Below are positions 18,041 through 26,944 of a stretch of DNA of 64,000 nt, piece by piece; positions within the stretch are counted from its first letter, which is position 1, and every line of letters begins with the position of its first letter. Source of the DNA: Blastomonas fulva (GTDB lineage: Bacteria; Pseudomonadota; Alphaproteobacteria; Sphingomonadales; Sphingomonadaceae); contig NZ_CP020083.1 of the NCBI RefSeq assembly GCF_003431825.1, positions 434,001 to 498,000 of the forward strand. The letters run 5' to 3'. The position numbers were made by a program, and so were the translations under genes. The notes beneath the pieces were generated by a model that saw nothing but the letters and a program-made list of their open reading frames with translations, was not told the DNA's origin and did no database searches.

Positions 18041-18064
18041 CCGCATCCCCTAAGACAGATGCGG
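18041..18064. promoter_or_regulatory. inverted repeat upstream of ispH
   Basis: CCGCATC (18041-18047) and GATGCGG (18058-18064) are perfect inverted arms around a 10-base spacer. The repeat ends 22 bases before the ispH ATG. It could be an operator or a short leader hairpin. No regulator is identified. Confidence 0.4.
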
Positions 18065-18086
18065 AATTACGAAAGCCAATCTGAAC

Positions 18087-19082
18087 ATGACCGAAACCGC
18101 CCCCACCCCGGCCAATGCTTCTCCCGCGGTCAAGCCGCCGCTGCTGATCAAGATCGCCTCTCCCCGCGGATTTTGCGCCGGGGTCGACCGCGCGATCGAG
18201 ATCGTCGAGCTGTCGCTGCACAAATATGGCGCACCGGTCTATGTCCGGCACGAGATCGTCCACAACAAGTTCGTGGTCGACAGCCTCAAGGCCAAGGGCG
18301 CGGTGTTCGTCGAGGAACTCGACGAGGTGCCCGATGGCGTACCGGTGGTGTTTTCCGCGCATGGCGTGCCCAAGGCGGTCCCCCACAAGGCCGCCGAGCG
18401 CGGCCTCAACTATCTCGATGCCACGTGCCCTCTGGTCTCCAAGGTTCACCGCCAGGCCGAACGCCAGGTCGAGGCCGGACGGCACATCATCTTTGTCGGC
18501 CACAAGGGTCATCCCGAGGTGATCGGCACCTTCGGCCAGGTCGAGCCCGGCAACATGACGCTGGTCGAGACGGTCGAGGATGTCGCCAATTTGCAGGTGG
18601 CCGACGAGACCAAGCTGGCGTTCCTCACCCAGACCACGCTGTCGGTCGATGACACCGCAGAAATCGTCGCCGCATTGCACCAGCGCTTCCCCGCGATCGT
18701 CGGGCCCAAGGGCGAGGATATTTGCTACGCCACCTCCAACCGCCAGGCGGCGGTCAAGGTGATGACCGATGATTGCGATCTGGTGCTGGTCATCGGCGCG
18801 CCCAACAGCTCGAACTCGCTGCGGCTGGTCGAGGTTGCAGAGCGCGAGGGCACCCGCGCCATGCTGATCCAGCGCGCGCAGGAAATCGAACTGCGCTGGT
18901 TTGACGGGGTGAACACCCTGGGTCTCACCGCAGGTGCCTCTGCCCCGGAAATCCTGGTGCGCGAGGTCGTCGACCTGCTCGGGCGGCATTTCGATGTCAA
19001 AGAGGAGCGCGTCAAGACCGTGGACGAGCGCATCACCTTCAAGCTGCCCCGCGCGCTTGCAGCTGAGGCCGATGCTGCCTGA
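18087..19082 (+). CDS. ispH: 4-hydroxy-3-methylbut-2-enyl diphosphate reductase
   Basis: A 331-residue [4Fe-4S] enzyme, the last step of the MEP isoprenoid pathway, making IPP and DMAPP. The three cluster cysteines are in GFCAGV, DATCPL and [11 protein letters not shown]. The acid/base residues lie in SAHGVP and in the [13 protein letters not shown] stretch. The N-terminus carries a 20-residue extension ([17 protein letters not shown]) typical of sphingomonad versions. The TGA overlaps the thrB ATG (TGATG), so ispH-thrB-rnhA form an operon. Confidence 0.97.
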   Translation: MTETAPTPANASPAVKPPLLIKIASPRGFCAGVDRAIEIVELSLHKYGAPVYVRHEIVHNKFVVDSLKAKGAVFVEELDEVPDGVPVVFSAHGVPKAVPHKAAERGLNYLDATCPLVSKVHRQAERQVEAGRHIIFVGHKGHPEVIGTFGQVEPGNMTLVETVEDVANLQVADETKLAFLTQTTLSVDDTAEIVAALHQRFPAIVGPKGEDICYATSNRQAAVKVMTDDCDLVLVIGAPNSSNSLRLVEVAEREGTRAMLIQRAQEIELRWFDGVNTLGLTAGASAPEILVREVVDLLGRHFDVKEERVKTVDERITFKLPRALAAEADAA

Positions 19083-20053
19083 TGGCTGTCTATACCCATG
19101 TCAGCGCCGAGATGATGGCGCGTTTTCTGGACGACTATGACACCGGCGAGCTGATCAGTTTCAAGGGCATCGCCGAGGGCGTCGAGAACAGCAACTTTCT
19201 GGTCGAGACCCGCGGCGGCCAAGATGGCCACCGCTTCATTCTGACGCTGTATGAAAAACGCGTCGATCCGGGCGACCTGCCGTTCTTCATGGCGTTGCTC
19301 GATCATCTGGCGATGCGCGGCTGCCGCGTGCCGCGTGCGATTGCCGACCGGCAGGGCGTGCAGATCAGGGAGCTTGCCGGACGCCCGGCCTGCCTGATCG
19401 ATTTCCTCGAAGGCATTTCGCTCAGCGCGCCGACGCCTGCGCAGGCGAGCGCTGCCGGCATCGCGCTTGCTGACCTGCATCTGGCGGTCGCGGATTTTTC
19501 CGGCACCCGCCCCAACAGCATGGGGCTGGCCGCCTGGCGCGATCTGGCCGAGCGCTGCGCCGGCCAATGGCAGCAGATCGACAGCGGACTTGAGCAGCTG
19601 GTAAGCACCGAGCTGAGCGATCTGGAAGCGCACTGGCCCGGCGATCTGCCGCAATCGGTGATCCACGCGGATCTGTTTCCCGACAATGTGCTGATGCTGG
19701 GCGACCGGGTCAGCGGGCTGATCGACTTTTATTTCTCGTGCACCGATGCGCGCGCCTATGATCTGGCGATCACGCACAGCGCGTGGTGTTTCAGCAATGA
19801 CGGGCGCAATTTTGACACCAGCTTGTCGGACGCATTACTGCAGGGCTATCGCAGCCGACTTGCGCTCGACGATGCCGAAACTGCGGCGCTTCCCATTCTG
19901 GCACGCGGCGCAGCGTTGCGTTTTACATTGAGCCGCGCGTATGACTGGATCAACACCCCGGCCGACGCCCTGGTCACCCGCAAGGACCCCATGGCGTTCG
20001 CCCGGCGGCTGGCATTCTATTCGGACCCGGCCAACGCCAGGCTGTTTGCCTGA
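19082..20053 (+). CDS. thrB: homoserine kinase (APH-fold ThrB)
   Basis: A 323-residue homoserine kinase of the aminoglycoside-phosphotransferase fold used by many alpha- and some gammaproteobacteria, phosphorylating homoserine for threonine synthesis. The Brenner-type catalytic motif is VIHADLFPDNVL and the metal-binding segment GLIDFYFSCTDARAYDLAI. The N-terminal AEGVENSNFLVET matches the ATP-loop region of this family. It overlaps ispH by one base and precedes rnhA by 52 bases, an order conserved in sphingomonads. The GHMP-type ThrB would look unrelated. Confidence 0.95.
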   Translation: MAVYTHVSAEMMARFLDDYDTGELISFKGIAEGVENSNFLVETRGGQDGHRFILTLYEKRVDPGDLPFFMALLDHLAMRGCRVPRAIADRQGVQIRELAGRPACLIDFLEGISLSAPTPAQASAAGIALADLHLAVADFSGTRPNSMGLAAWRDLAERCAGQWQQIDSGLEQLVSTELSDLEAHWPGDLPQSVIHADLFPDNVLMLGDRVSGLIDFYFSCTDARAYDLAITHSAWCFSNDGRNFDTSLSDALLQGYRSRLALDDAETAALPILARGAALRFTLSRAYDWINTPADALVTRKDPMAFARRLAFYSDPANARLFA

Positions 20054-20105
20054 TCGCCGCCAGGTGGGATGGAACGGGTCCGGAGCAGATCGAGACGATG
20101 GTTGA

Positions 20106-20549
20106 ATGGACATGAAAACGGTCGAAATCTTTACCGACGGCGCGTGCAAGGGTAATCCCGGCCCCGGCGGCTGGGGGGCGATCATCCGCTATGGCAAGCA
20201 CGAAAAGGAGCTTTCGGGCGGCGAGCCGGACACCACCAACAATCGCATGGAGATGACCGCCGCGATCCGCGCACTCGAACTGCTGATCGAGCCGTGCAAG
20301 GTCGTCCTCTATACCGACAGCACCTATGTGAAGGACGGCATCACCAAATGGGTCGATGGCTGGCAGCGCAACGGCTGGAAGACCGCCTCGAAAAAGCCCG
20401 TACGCAACGCGGACCTTTGGCACGAGCTGATTGCCGCAGTATCGCGTCACCAGATCGACTGGCGCTGGGTCAAGGGCCATGCCGGCCACCCCGAAAATGA
20501 GCGCGCCGACCAGCTGGCGAGCGCTGCGGCAATGGCCATCGGGCGCTGA
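20106..20549 (+). CDS. rnhA: ribonuclease HI
   Basis: A 147-residue RNase H1 that cuts the RNA strand of RNA-DNA hybrids. All catalytic residues are present: D11 in [15 protein letters not shown]49 in [11 protein letters not shown]71 in YTDSTYV, H125 in KGHAGH, and D135 in NERADQLA. The length is typical of the proteobacterial type, with the basic handle region around [14 protein letters not shown]. An ATG two codons further in is an alternative start. It is the last gene of ispH-thrB-rnhA and is followed by a paired repeat. Confidence 0.97.
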   Translation: MDMKTVEIFTDGACKGNPGPGGWGAIIRYGKHEKELSGGEPDTTNNRMEMTAAIRALELLIEPCKVVLYTDSTYVKDGITKWVDGWQRNGWKTASKKPVRNADLWHELIAAVSRHQIDWRWVKGHAGHPENERADQLASAAAMAIGR

Positions 20550-20579
20550 CAGGTCAGGACTGATCCAAGGCTCAATCTG

Positions 20580-20660
20580 CCGTCACCCCCGCGCACGCGG
20601 GGGTCCCGCTTGTCTACGATCGCTGCAAAAAAGCGGGATTCCCGTGTTCGCGGGAATGAC
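20580..20660. repeat. paired hairpin repeat, copy 2 (REP-like, family B)
   Basis: The first hairpin is CCCCCGC / GCGGGGG near 20586-20603; the second is ATTCCCG / CGGGAAT near 20638-20656. Together they match the pair at 10526-10606 in order, spacing and flanking bases (CGTCACC at one end, GGGAATG at the other). It lies between the convergent rnhA and DUF1508 genes. Confidence 0.85.
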
Positions 20661-20684
20661 GATCACGGCGAATGACCGGACGCG

Positions 20685-20861
20685 TCAGCTGTTGTCTTCG
20701 ATCGGCGCTTCGGGCCCGTTCTTCTTGATCGATTCGATCGCGTTCTTGGCCGATGCCTTGCTGGCATAGCCTTCGGTCGAGAACATCACTTCCGAATTGT
20801 ACTTGAACCGCACCCGGAATTCGCCGCCCTTGTCCTTGTAGATCTCAAAACTGTGCGCCAT
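20685..20861 (-). CDS. DUF1508 (YegP-like) small protein
   Basis: A 58-residue protein read on the minus strand, MAHSFEIYKDKGGEFRVRF at its start and IKKNGPEAPIEDNS at its end. It has one copy of the DUF1508/YegP beta-beta-alpha unit: FEIYKDKGGEFRVRFKYNS, then the STEGYASKASAKNAIESIKK helix. A GAGGGAG Shine-Dalgarno is 7-8 bases before the ATG. Family members are tiny cytosolic proteins of unclear role, often annotated from homology alone. It is divergent from nothing close by and convergent with rnhA across the repeat. Its short length makes it easy to miss. Confidence 0.85.
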   Translation of the reverse strand: MAHSFEIYKDKGGEFRVRFKYNSEVMFSTEGYASKASAKNAIESIKKNGPEAPIEDNS

Positions 20862-20923
20862 CGACTCGACTCCCTCAAACCGAGTGAGAGATTATAACCT
20901 AAGTCAATCACGTGCCAGCATTC

Positions 20924-22036
20924 TCACCCCAGCCGTGCGGGATTATACAATTGCGCATCCACCGCGCGCAGCATCGCATCGGGAGTGATGCCCAGCAGGA
21001 TGGCGGCGGCCAGCTTGGCGGCGGCGGGCGCGGTCTGGATGCCGAAGCCGCCCTGGCCTGCAAACCAGAAGAAGCAGGGATTGTCCGCGGCAAAGCCGAT
21101 CAGCGGCAGCCTGTCGGGCGCGAAGCTGCGCTGCCCCGCCCAGCGATGCTCCACCGCCTCGATCCGCCAGTCCATCACCTGGCCGAAACGGTCGATGGCG
21201 AGCGCCATGTCCAGCTCGTCGGGCGCGGTGTCGCCGGGCTCTTCGGGGGTTTCGTCATGCGGGCTGAGCCACAGGCGTCCGGCCTCGGGCTTGAAGTAAT
21301 AATCGCCGCGCACGCCCAGCGTCAGCGGCAGGTCGGCACACGCAGCAGGCGCGGTGCGCAGTTGGATCACGGTACGGCGATAGGGTCGGACGCCCAGCGG
21401 TCGAACGCCTGCGCGTTCCGCCACCGGATCGGCCCAGGCTCCGGCGGCATCGACCAGCTTTGCCGCCGTCACCTGCTGCTCGCCCAGCGTCAGCGTCCAG
21501 CTGCCCGACGCGTGCACCGCGCCGACCAGCGGCGCGCGCAAAGCGATCGCCGCTCCCGCGCGGCGCGCGACCGCCAGATAGGCCTGATGCAGCCCGCCGA
21601 CATCGATGTCCTGGCAATCGGGCTCATAGGTACCCGCGACGATATCGGCGGCCAGCCCGGGCAGCATCGCCTCGAGCGCTGCCCGGTCGCGGCGCTCCAT
21701 CCGCACGCCCGAGCCTGCGAACTCGGCCTCGAAGGCATCGAGCAGCGCCAGCTCGTCGCGGCGCGCCAGCGTCAGCGATCCGCGCGGCCCAAGAAAACTG
21801 CGCTCGCCATAGCCCGGCGGAGGCGAATGCAGCCAGGGGCCCGACGCCGTGGTCAGCGGCTGCACCTGCGGCCCGCCATAGCTTTCCGCCCAGAAGGCGG
21901 CCGAGCGGCCGGTGGAATGATAACCCGGGCGATCCTCTGCCTCGGCGATCAGCACCCGGCAGTGGGGTGCGATTTCCGCAGCAAGGCTGGCCCCGGCGAT
22001 CCCGGCGCCGATGATGACGACATCATAATCCGGCAT
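20924..22036 (-). CDS. FAD-dependent oxidoreductase (DAO family)
   Basis: A 370-residue flavoprotein of the D-amino-acid-oxidase/glycine-oxidase fold. The Rossmann FAD motif is VVIIGAGIAGASLAAEIA at residues 5-22, and the second FAD segment is LVDAAGAWADPVAE; the C-terminal flavin contact is WFAGQGGFGIQTAPAA. Such enzymes oxidise amines or amino acids, passing electrons to oxygen or the respiratory chain; the substrate cannot be predicted. Its ATG overlaps the stop of the upstream hydrolase gene, so the two are co-translated. No dehydrogenase partner is nearby. Confidence 0.87.
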   Translation of the reverse strand: MPDYDVVIIGAGIAGASLAAEIAPHCRVLIAEAEDRPGYHSTGRSAAFWAESYGGPQVQPLTTASGPWLHSPPPGYGERSFLGPRGSLTLARRDELALLDAFEAEFAGSGVRMERRDRAALEAMLPGLAADIVAGTYEPDCQDIDVGGLHQAYLAVARRAGAAIALRAPLVGAVHASGSWTLTLGEQQVTAAKLVDAAGAWADPVAERAGVRPLGVRPYRRTVIQLRTAPAACADLPLTLGVRGDYYFKPEAGRLWLSPHDETPEEPGDTAPDELDMALAIDRFGQVMDWRIEAVEHRWAGQRSFAPDRLPLIGFAADNPCFFWFAGQGGFGIQTAPAAAKLAAAILLGITPDAMLRAVDAQLYNPARLG

Positions 22037-23019
22037 CAGGCGGCTGCTCCGACCCTTTCGGTCGCGGTCCCGGCCACCTTGCGCTCCAGGAAGTCGTCAA
22101 TCGTCTGCAGCACCTGATCGCGGATGGGATCCACCTCGCGCAGCACCTCGTGCCTGGCCTCGCGCCCGAAGGCAAGCAACTCGGCGCCGGGGATGCGCGC
22201 CGCGGCGGCCAGCGTCGCCTTGTTGTCGACCAGCTGGTCCGCGCTGGTGCCGATGAGCAGCATCGGGATGCGTAGCTTTTCCCACTGGCCGGGCGCGTTG
22301 AGGCGGATGTTCGATTCATACGCGCGCTCGACCCAGTGCCAGCTCGCCGGTCCCATCACCAGCTCGGGGCGCTCTCCCCACCACCACAGCTCGTCAGCAT
22401 AGCGGTCATTGTCGTGGGTCAGCAGCGTCTGGCGGATCGCGAGCGGCGAAGCGGGCTTTTCGCTCACCTTCCAGGCGGGGCGCTCGGGACGTCCCATTCG
22501 GCGCATCATCCGGGTGACGAGGTGCCCGAAGGACATCGGCAGGCCCAGCCCCTTCAGCCCCAGCATCGGCGCGCTCAGCACCGCGGCCACTGGATCGATC
22601 CGCTTTTCCTGGATCGCGCGCGCGATCAGATGCCCACCCATCGAATGGCCGACAACGACGTGCGGGCCGGGGCGCGAGGCCGACCATTCAGCCCAGAAGC
22701 CCGAAATGTCTTCGATCCAGTGGGCGAAATCCTCGATATGCCCGACATATTGGTGATCGGACATGCGACCGCTGCCGCCCTGCCCGCGCCAGTCGGCAGA
22801 TGTGACGTTCCACCCCTGCGCCTGCCAGTGCGCCAGCGTCTCGATATATTTTTCGTAGATATCGCCGCGGCCCGGCATGAACAGGATCGACCCGCGCGCA
22901 GGGCCCTGCGCCATCATGTCGATCCGGCGCAGCTTCCAGCCGTCTGCGGCGGTCCAGTGGCTTTCGACCGCATCGTCAGGAATGGCGCGCCGATCAATGG
23001 TTACTTTTTGGTAAGTCAT
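22036..23019 (-). CDS. alpha/beta hydrolase (monoacylglycerol lipase-like)
   Basis: A 327-residue serine hydrolase of the Hydrolase_4 family. The nucleophile elbow is VVVGHSMGGHL, the acid is probably in IGTSADQLVD, and the histidine in EARHEVLRE. FMPGRGDIYEKY supplies the oxyanion-hole region. Lysophospholipase or monoglyceride lipase activity is likely, but unproven from sequence. No signal peptide is seen. It is first in a two-gene unit with the FAD oxidoreductase. Its start at 23019 is only 21 bases from the divergent cpaA start, so its promoter must lie inside cpaA or the start is further downstream. Confidence 0.87.
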   Translation of the reverse strand: MTYQKVTIDRRAIPDDAVESHWTAADGWKLRRIDMMAQGPARGSILFMPGRGDIYEKYIETLAHWQAQGWNVTSADWRGQGGSGRMSDHQYVGHIEDFAHWIEDISGFWAEWSASRPGPHVVVGHSMGGHLIARAIQEKRIDPVAAVLSAPMLGLKGLGLPMSFGHLVTRMMRRMGRPERPAWKVSEKPASPLAIRQTLLTHDNDRYADELWWWGERPELVMGPASWHWVERAYESNIRLNAPGQWEKLRIPMLLIGTSADQLVDNKATLAAAARIPGAELLAFGREARHEVLREVDPIRDQVLQTIDDFLERKVAGTATERVGAAA

Positions 23020-23040
23020 CGCCGCTATACGCCAGTTCCC

Positions 23041-23514
23041 ATGGAAAACATGCCTTTCGTCTACGGTCTGCTGGCCATGTTGGCAATCGCGCTGTTGCAC
23101 GCAGCTTATACCGACATCGTGCGGCGCGAGATCGAGGACTGGCTCAATGCCGCCATCGCGCTTGGCGCGCCGCTGTTCTGGTGGGCCTGCGGTCTTTCGC
23201 TGTGGCCCGATGTGGCGATGCAGCTGGCGCTGGGCGCGGGCGTGTTCATCTTCTTTGCCCTGATGTTCGCGCTGGGCGCGATGGGCGGCGGCGATGTCAA
23301 GCTGCTGGGCGCGATCGCGCTGTGGTTCCCCTGGGGTGTCATGGCGAAGGTGGCGATCGCGATGTCGCTGATCGGCGCGGTGCTCACCGTCATCATCCTG
23401 ATCGAACACAAAATGCACCGAAAGCTGGGTCAGCCCGAAGTGCCATATGGCGTTGCCATCGCAATTGCGGCGCTTTGGCCGGTTGGCGAACGCTTTTTTA
23501 ACCATTTTGCCTGA
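23041..23514 (+). CDS. cpaA: prepilin peptidase CpaA/TadV
   Basis: A 157-residue polytopic aspartic protease that cleaves the leader of Flp-type prepilins at the inner membrane. Two catalytic aspartates are visible, one in YTDIVRREIEDW and one in the GGGDVKLLGA (GxGD) motif. Four or five hydrophobic helices follow the TadV plan, with no N-terminal methylase domain, as is usual for CpaA. It opens the pilus operon; cpaB starts 41 bases later. No pilin gene is next to it, where Caulobacter pilA would be. Confidence 0.93.
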   Translation: MENMPFVYGLLAMLAIALLHAAYTDIVRREIEDWLNAAIALGAPLFWWACGLSLWPDVAMQLALGAGVFIFFALMFALGAMGGGDVKLLGAIALWFPWGVMAKVAIAMSLIGAVLTVIILIEHKMHRKLGQPEVPYGVAIAIAALWPVGERFFNHFA

Positions 23515-23555
23515 GAAGATCAGCATTCTGAAGGACTTTGGGGGCCATCGACGTC

Positions 23556-24587
23556 ATGGATAAACGGAAAGTCATCCTGCTGGCAGGCGCGCTACTGGTC
23601 GCGCTTTGCACCGCATTTCTGGCCCGAAGCCTTTTCACCGGCTCGGCCGCGCCGGAGGTTACGGCCGCCGTGCAGGTGGCAGAGCCCAACGGCCCCCGCG
23701 TCCTGGTGGCGAATCGTTCGCTGCCCGTCGGTACCATCATCACACCCGACAGCGTCGCCTTCCAGCCCTGGCCCGCCAAGCTGGTGAGCAACGCCTATTT
23801 CCTGGAAGACGGCGCCAAAATCGAAACGCTGCTGGGCACCGTGGTGCGCAACGCGATCACCGCCGGACAGCCGGTCACGCAAGGATCGCTGGTCAAGCCG
23901 GGCGATCGCGGCTTCCTGGCAGCAGCGCTCGGCCCCGGCATGCGCGCCGTCACCGTGCCCGTATCGGCCCGCACCGGCGTTGCCGGCTTCGTGTTTCCCG
24001 GTGACCGCGTCGACCTTGTCCTGACCCAGTCGGTCGAGGGCGAAGGCGGCCCGGCGCTGAAAGCGTCCGAAACCATCATCCGCAACCTGCGCGTCCTCGC
24101 CACCGACCAGCGCGTCAACGCCGAGAACGCCGAAGGCAACACCGAGGTGATCGCCTTCTCCACCGTCACCGTCGAAGCCACGCCAAAGCTGGCCGAGAAG
24201 ATCGCGGTGGCACAGACCATCGGCACGCTCAGCCTTTCGCTGCGCTCGATCGCGGACAACGAGGCCGAGCTCGAACGCTCGATGGCGGCAGGCGATGTCT
24301 CTGTGCCCGAAGGCGCCGATCGCAAGACCGAAAACAAGTTCCTCAAGGCGCTCGCCACCCGCCCGGTCGATACCGACGTGACCTATGTCACCGGCGGCGA
24401 TGTCTCGCGCTTCCAGCGTCGCAGCGTTCCGCCGATGTCGAGCGGTCGTCGTCAATCCGAATATGCCGGCCCCATACCCGCCGGTGCACCTGCTGCCAGC
24501 GCCCCTGCCCCGTCCGTGCCCATGGGCCCGGTCGTGCGGGTTGCGCGTGGAAATGATGTGACCGTTGTTCCGGTCGGAGGGAAATGA
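23556..24587 (+). CDS. cpaB: Flp pilus assembly protein CpaB/RcpC
   Basis: A 343-residue protein with one N-terminal membrane helix (VILLAGALLVALCTAFLARS), an SAF domain at about residues 45-115 (VLVANRSLPVGTIITPDS), and the RcpC/CpaB domain to about residue 265 (GFVFPGDRVDLVLTQ). CpaB is periplasmic and helps assemble or stabilise the secretin channel. The C-terminal 60 residues are Pro/Ala-rich. ATG 23556 was preferred to a TTG 18 bases upstream; the upstream AAGGA fits the TTG poorly because it is too close. The stop overlaps cpaC. Confidence 0.93.
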   Translation: MDKRKVILLAGALLVALCTAFLARSLFTGSAAPEVTAAVQVAEPNGPRVLVANRSLPVGTIITPDSVAFQPWPAKLVSNAYFLEDGAKIETLLGTVVRNAITAGQPVTQGSLVKPGDRGFLAAALGPGMRAVTVPVSARTGVAGFVFPGDRVDLVLTQSVEGEGGPALKASETIIRNLRVLATDQRVNAENAEGNTEVIAFSTVTVEATPKLAEKIAVAQTIGTLSLSLRSIADNEAELERSMAAGDVSVPEGADRKTENKFLKALATRPVDTDVTYVTGGDVSRFQRRSVPPMSSGRRQSEYAGPIPAGAPAASAPAPSVPMGPVVRVARGNDVTVVPVGGK

Positions 24588-26272
24588 CCATGCGTTTTTC
24601 CAATATCCTCAAGGGTGCACTGCTGTGCGGCGTGGTCGCGGTGGGGGGTTCGCTCACCGGCCTGGCGCCGATGACCGGCAGCCCCGCCAACGCCCAGTCG
24701 GCGATGCAGCGCCCTGCTGAAACGCTGGTGCTCTCGATCGGGCGCGGCCAGCTGATCCAGCTTCCCGGAACGATGACCGATCTGTTCGTCGCCGATACCG
24801 GCGTCGCGGATGTGCAGGTGAAGTCTTCCCGCCAGCTGTATGTGTTCGGCAAGGCGGGCGGTGAAACGACGCTCTATGCCAGCAACGCGGCAGGCCAGGT
24901 GGTCTATTCCGCCACGGTGCGGGTCGGATCGAACCTCGACTCGATCGACCAGATGCTGACGCTGGCCATGCCCGACGCCAAGGTGCGCGTGAGCACGCTG
25001 AACGGCGTGGTGCTGCTCACCGGCACCGTCGGTGCTCCCGTCGACAGCGCCGAGGCCGAACGGCTTGTCCAGGCGTTCGTCGGAGACAACGTCAAGGTCA
25101 TCAGCCGCCTGCAGACCGCCACCCCGATGCAGGTCAACCTGCAGGTGCGCATCGCCGAGGTCAGCCGCTCGCTGGTCAAGGAAATCGGCGCCAACCTGCT
25201 GACCCGCGACCTCACCGGCGGCTTCCAGTTCGGCGTTTCGCGCGCCAGCCGCAACTTTGCCAGCATCCGCGACACGCTGGATGTGACGACGCTGCCGCGG
25301 ATCGACGCGTCGGGCCAGTTCGGCCTGCCCGCGGGCACGCTGTCGCTGCCGTTCAACCCTGCCACCGGCCAGTTCGTCACCGGGGGCAGCACCACCGGCT
25401 TTCTCAACGGCATCGACGGCAAGACCGCGATCCAGGCGGCAGGCCGGCTGTTCGGTGTCGATATCGCCAGCGCATTCGATCTGGCCGAACAGGTCGGTCT
25501 GATCACCACGCTGTCGCAGCCGAACCTGACCGCGCTTTCGGGCGAAACCGCAGACTTCCTGGCGGGTGGCGAATTCCCCATCCCGATCAACCAGGGCCTG
25601 GGCACCACCACGATCGAATACAAGAACTTCGGTGTCAGCCTGGCCTATACGCCCACGGTGCTGGCCAACGGCCGGATCTCGATGCGGGTGCGGCCCGAAG
25701 TGTCCGAACTGTCCTCGGCAGGCTCGGTCACGCTCAACGGCTTCCAGGTGCCTGCACTGACCATCCGGCGCGCGGAAACGACGGTCGAACTGGGATCGGG
25801 CGAAAGCTTCATGATCGCAGGGCTGCTGAGCAACAACTCACAGAACCTCGTCGACAAGGCTCCGGGCCTGGGCGACGTTCCGGTGCTGGGCAACCTGTTC
25901 AAGTCCACCAACTTCCGCAAGGGCGAGACCGAGCTGGTCATCGTGGTGACGCCGTATCTGGTCAAGCCCGTCAACGCCAACGACATCAAGCTGCCCACCG
26001 ATGCCTTCCGCACGCCGGATGATCTGCAGCGGTTGATCAACAGCCAGCAGTCGGACGGCATTACAGGTGGCGATCGGCCCAAGCCGAGCGTGGCGCCTGC
26101 CGAAGGCGGCAGCGGCGCACCGGAATTCGGCGCCCTGCCCAGCCAGCCGCGTGCTCTGCCTTCATCGGCAGCCAAGCCCCAGCGCGATGCCAAATCAGGC
26201 AAGGCTTCATCCCGCAACGGTGGCAAACCCGGCGATCTCGCCGCCGCCACCCCCGGATTTTCGTTCGACTAA
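24584..26272 (+). CDS. cpaC: Flp pilus secretin CpaC/RcpA
   Basis: A 562-residue outer-membrane secretin through which the Flp pilus passes. A signal peptide ending near SPANAQS precedes the N-terminal T2SS-like domain, a BON-type segment (LTLAMPDAKVRVSTLNG, about residues 130-190) and the secretin domain from about 200, with VPVLGNLFKSTNFRKGETEL near residue 435. The last 80 residues are a proline-rich tail. The gene overlaps cpaB by 4 bases and is followed by cpaD after 30 bases. The architecture is normal for the family. Confidence 0.95.
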   Translation: MTMRFSNILKGALLCGVVAVGGSLTGLAPMTGSPANAQSAMQRPAETLVLSIGRGQLIQLPGTMTDLFVADTGVADVQVKSSRQLYVFGKAGGETTLYASNAAGQVVYSATVRVGSNLDSIDQMLTLAMPDAKVRVSTLNGVVLLTGTVGAPVDSAEAERLVQAFVGDNVKVISRLQTATPMQVNLQVRIAEVSRSLVKEIGANLLTRDLTGGFQFGVSRASRNFASIRDTLDVTTLPRIDASGQFGLPAGTLSLPFNPATGQFVTGGSTTGFLNGIDGKTAIQAAGRLFGVDIASAFDLAEQVGLITTLSQPNLTALSGETADFLAGGEFPIPINQGLGTTTIEYKNFGVSLAYTPTVLANGRISMRVRPEVSELSSAGSVTLNGFQVPALTIRRAETTVELGSGESFMIAGLLSNNSQNLVDKAPGLGDVPVLGNLFKSTNFRKGETELVIVVTPYLVKPVNANDIKLPTDAFRTPDDLQRLINSQQSDGITGGDRPKPSVAPAEGGSGAPEFGALPSQPRALPSSAAKPQRDAKSGKASSRNGGKPGDLAAATPGFSFD

Positions 26273-26302
26273 GGCCAGCGACCGCCCTTGAGGAGACTAT
26301 CA

Positions 26303-26944
26303 ATGCGCGCTTATCATGCAGCCATCGCAGCAGCGGCCGTCCTGACCTTGTCCGGCTGTGGCAATATGGCCAGCAACCGTTCGCTGGAAAGCGTCCACCA
26401 GCCGATCGTGTCGCGATCGAACTACACGCTCGATCTCAACGCGCAGGGCGGCTCTCTGCCCACGCAGGAACAAAGGCGCCTCGCCGAATGGTTCCAGGCG
26501 ATGGACCTGGGCTATGGCGATCGCGTCGCGGTTGACGATCCGGCGGGCCGCAACGTCGTAGTCAAGTCGGCGGTCGAGGCTGCCGCCTCGCGCCACGGCC
26601 TGCTGGTCAATGATGTCGCCCCGGTCACCACCGGCGAGATCGCACCCGGCACCATCCGCGTCGTCGTGACCCGCAGCACCGCCAGCGTCCCCGGCTGCCC
26701 CGACTGGCAGACCAAGCTCGAGATGAACTATCGCAACGCGACCAGCAGCAACTACGGCTGTTCGGTCAATGCCAACATGGCATCGATGGTCGCCAACAAG
26801 GAAGATCTGGTGCGCGGCGAGCCGGGCAGCGGCACGGTCGCCACGCAGCGCTCCGACGCTGCGATCAAGCAGTATCGCGAGGCTCCGCCGACCGGCGCGC
26901 AGGGATTGAAACAGGGCTCTACCCAGCAGGGAGGATCGCAGTGA
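26303..26944 (+). CDS. cpaD: pilus assembly lipoprotein CpaD
   Basis: A 213-residue lipoprotein with the lipobox LSGC at about residues 17-20. CpaD is an outer-membrane or periplasmic partner of the CpaC secretin. Family features are the PGCPDW motif and a conserved stretch NYGCSVNANMASMVA. AGGAG at 26291-26295 fixes the ATG at 26303; a GTG-type start 15 bases earlier overlaps that signal. The stop overlaps the cpaE GTG (GTGA). Confidence 0.93.
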   Translation: MRAYHAAIAAAAVLTLSGCGNMASNRSLESVHQPIVSRSNYTLDLNAQGGSLPTQEQRRLAEWFQAMDLGYGDRVAVDDPAGRNVVVKSAVEAAASRHGLLVNDVAPVTTGEIAPGTIRVVVTRSTASVPGCPDWQTKLEMNYRNATSSNYGCSVNANMASMVANKEDLVRGEPGSGTVATQRSDAAIKQYREAPPTGAQGLKQGSTQQGGSQ

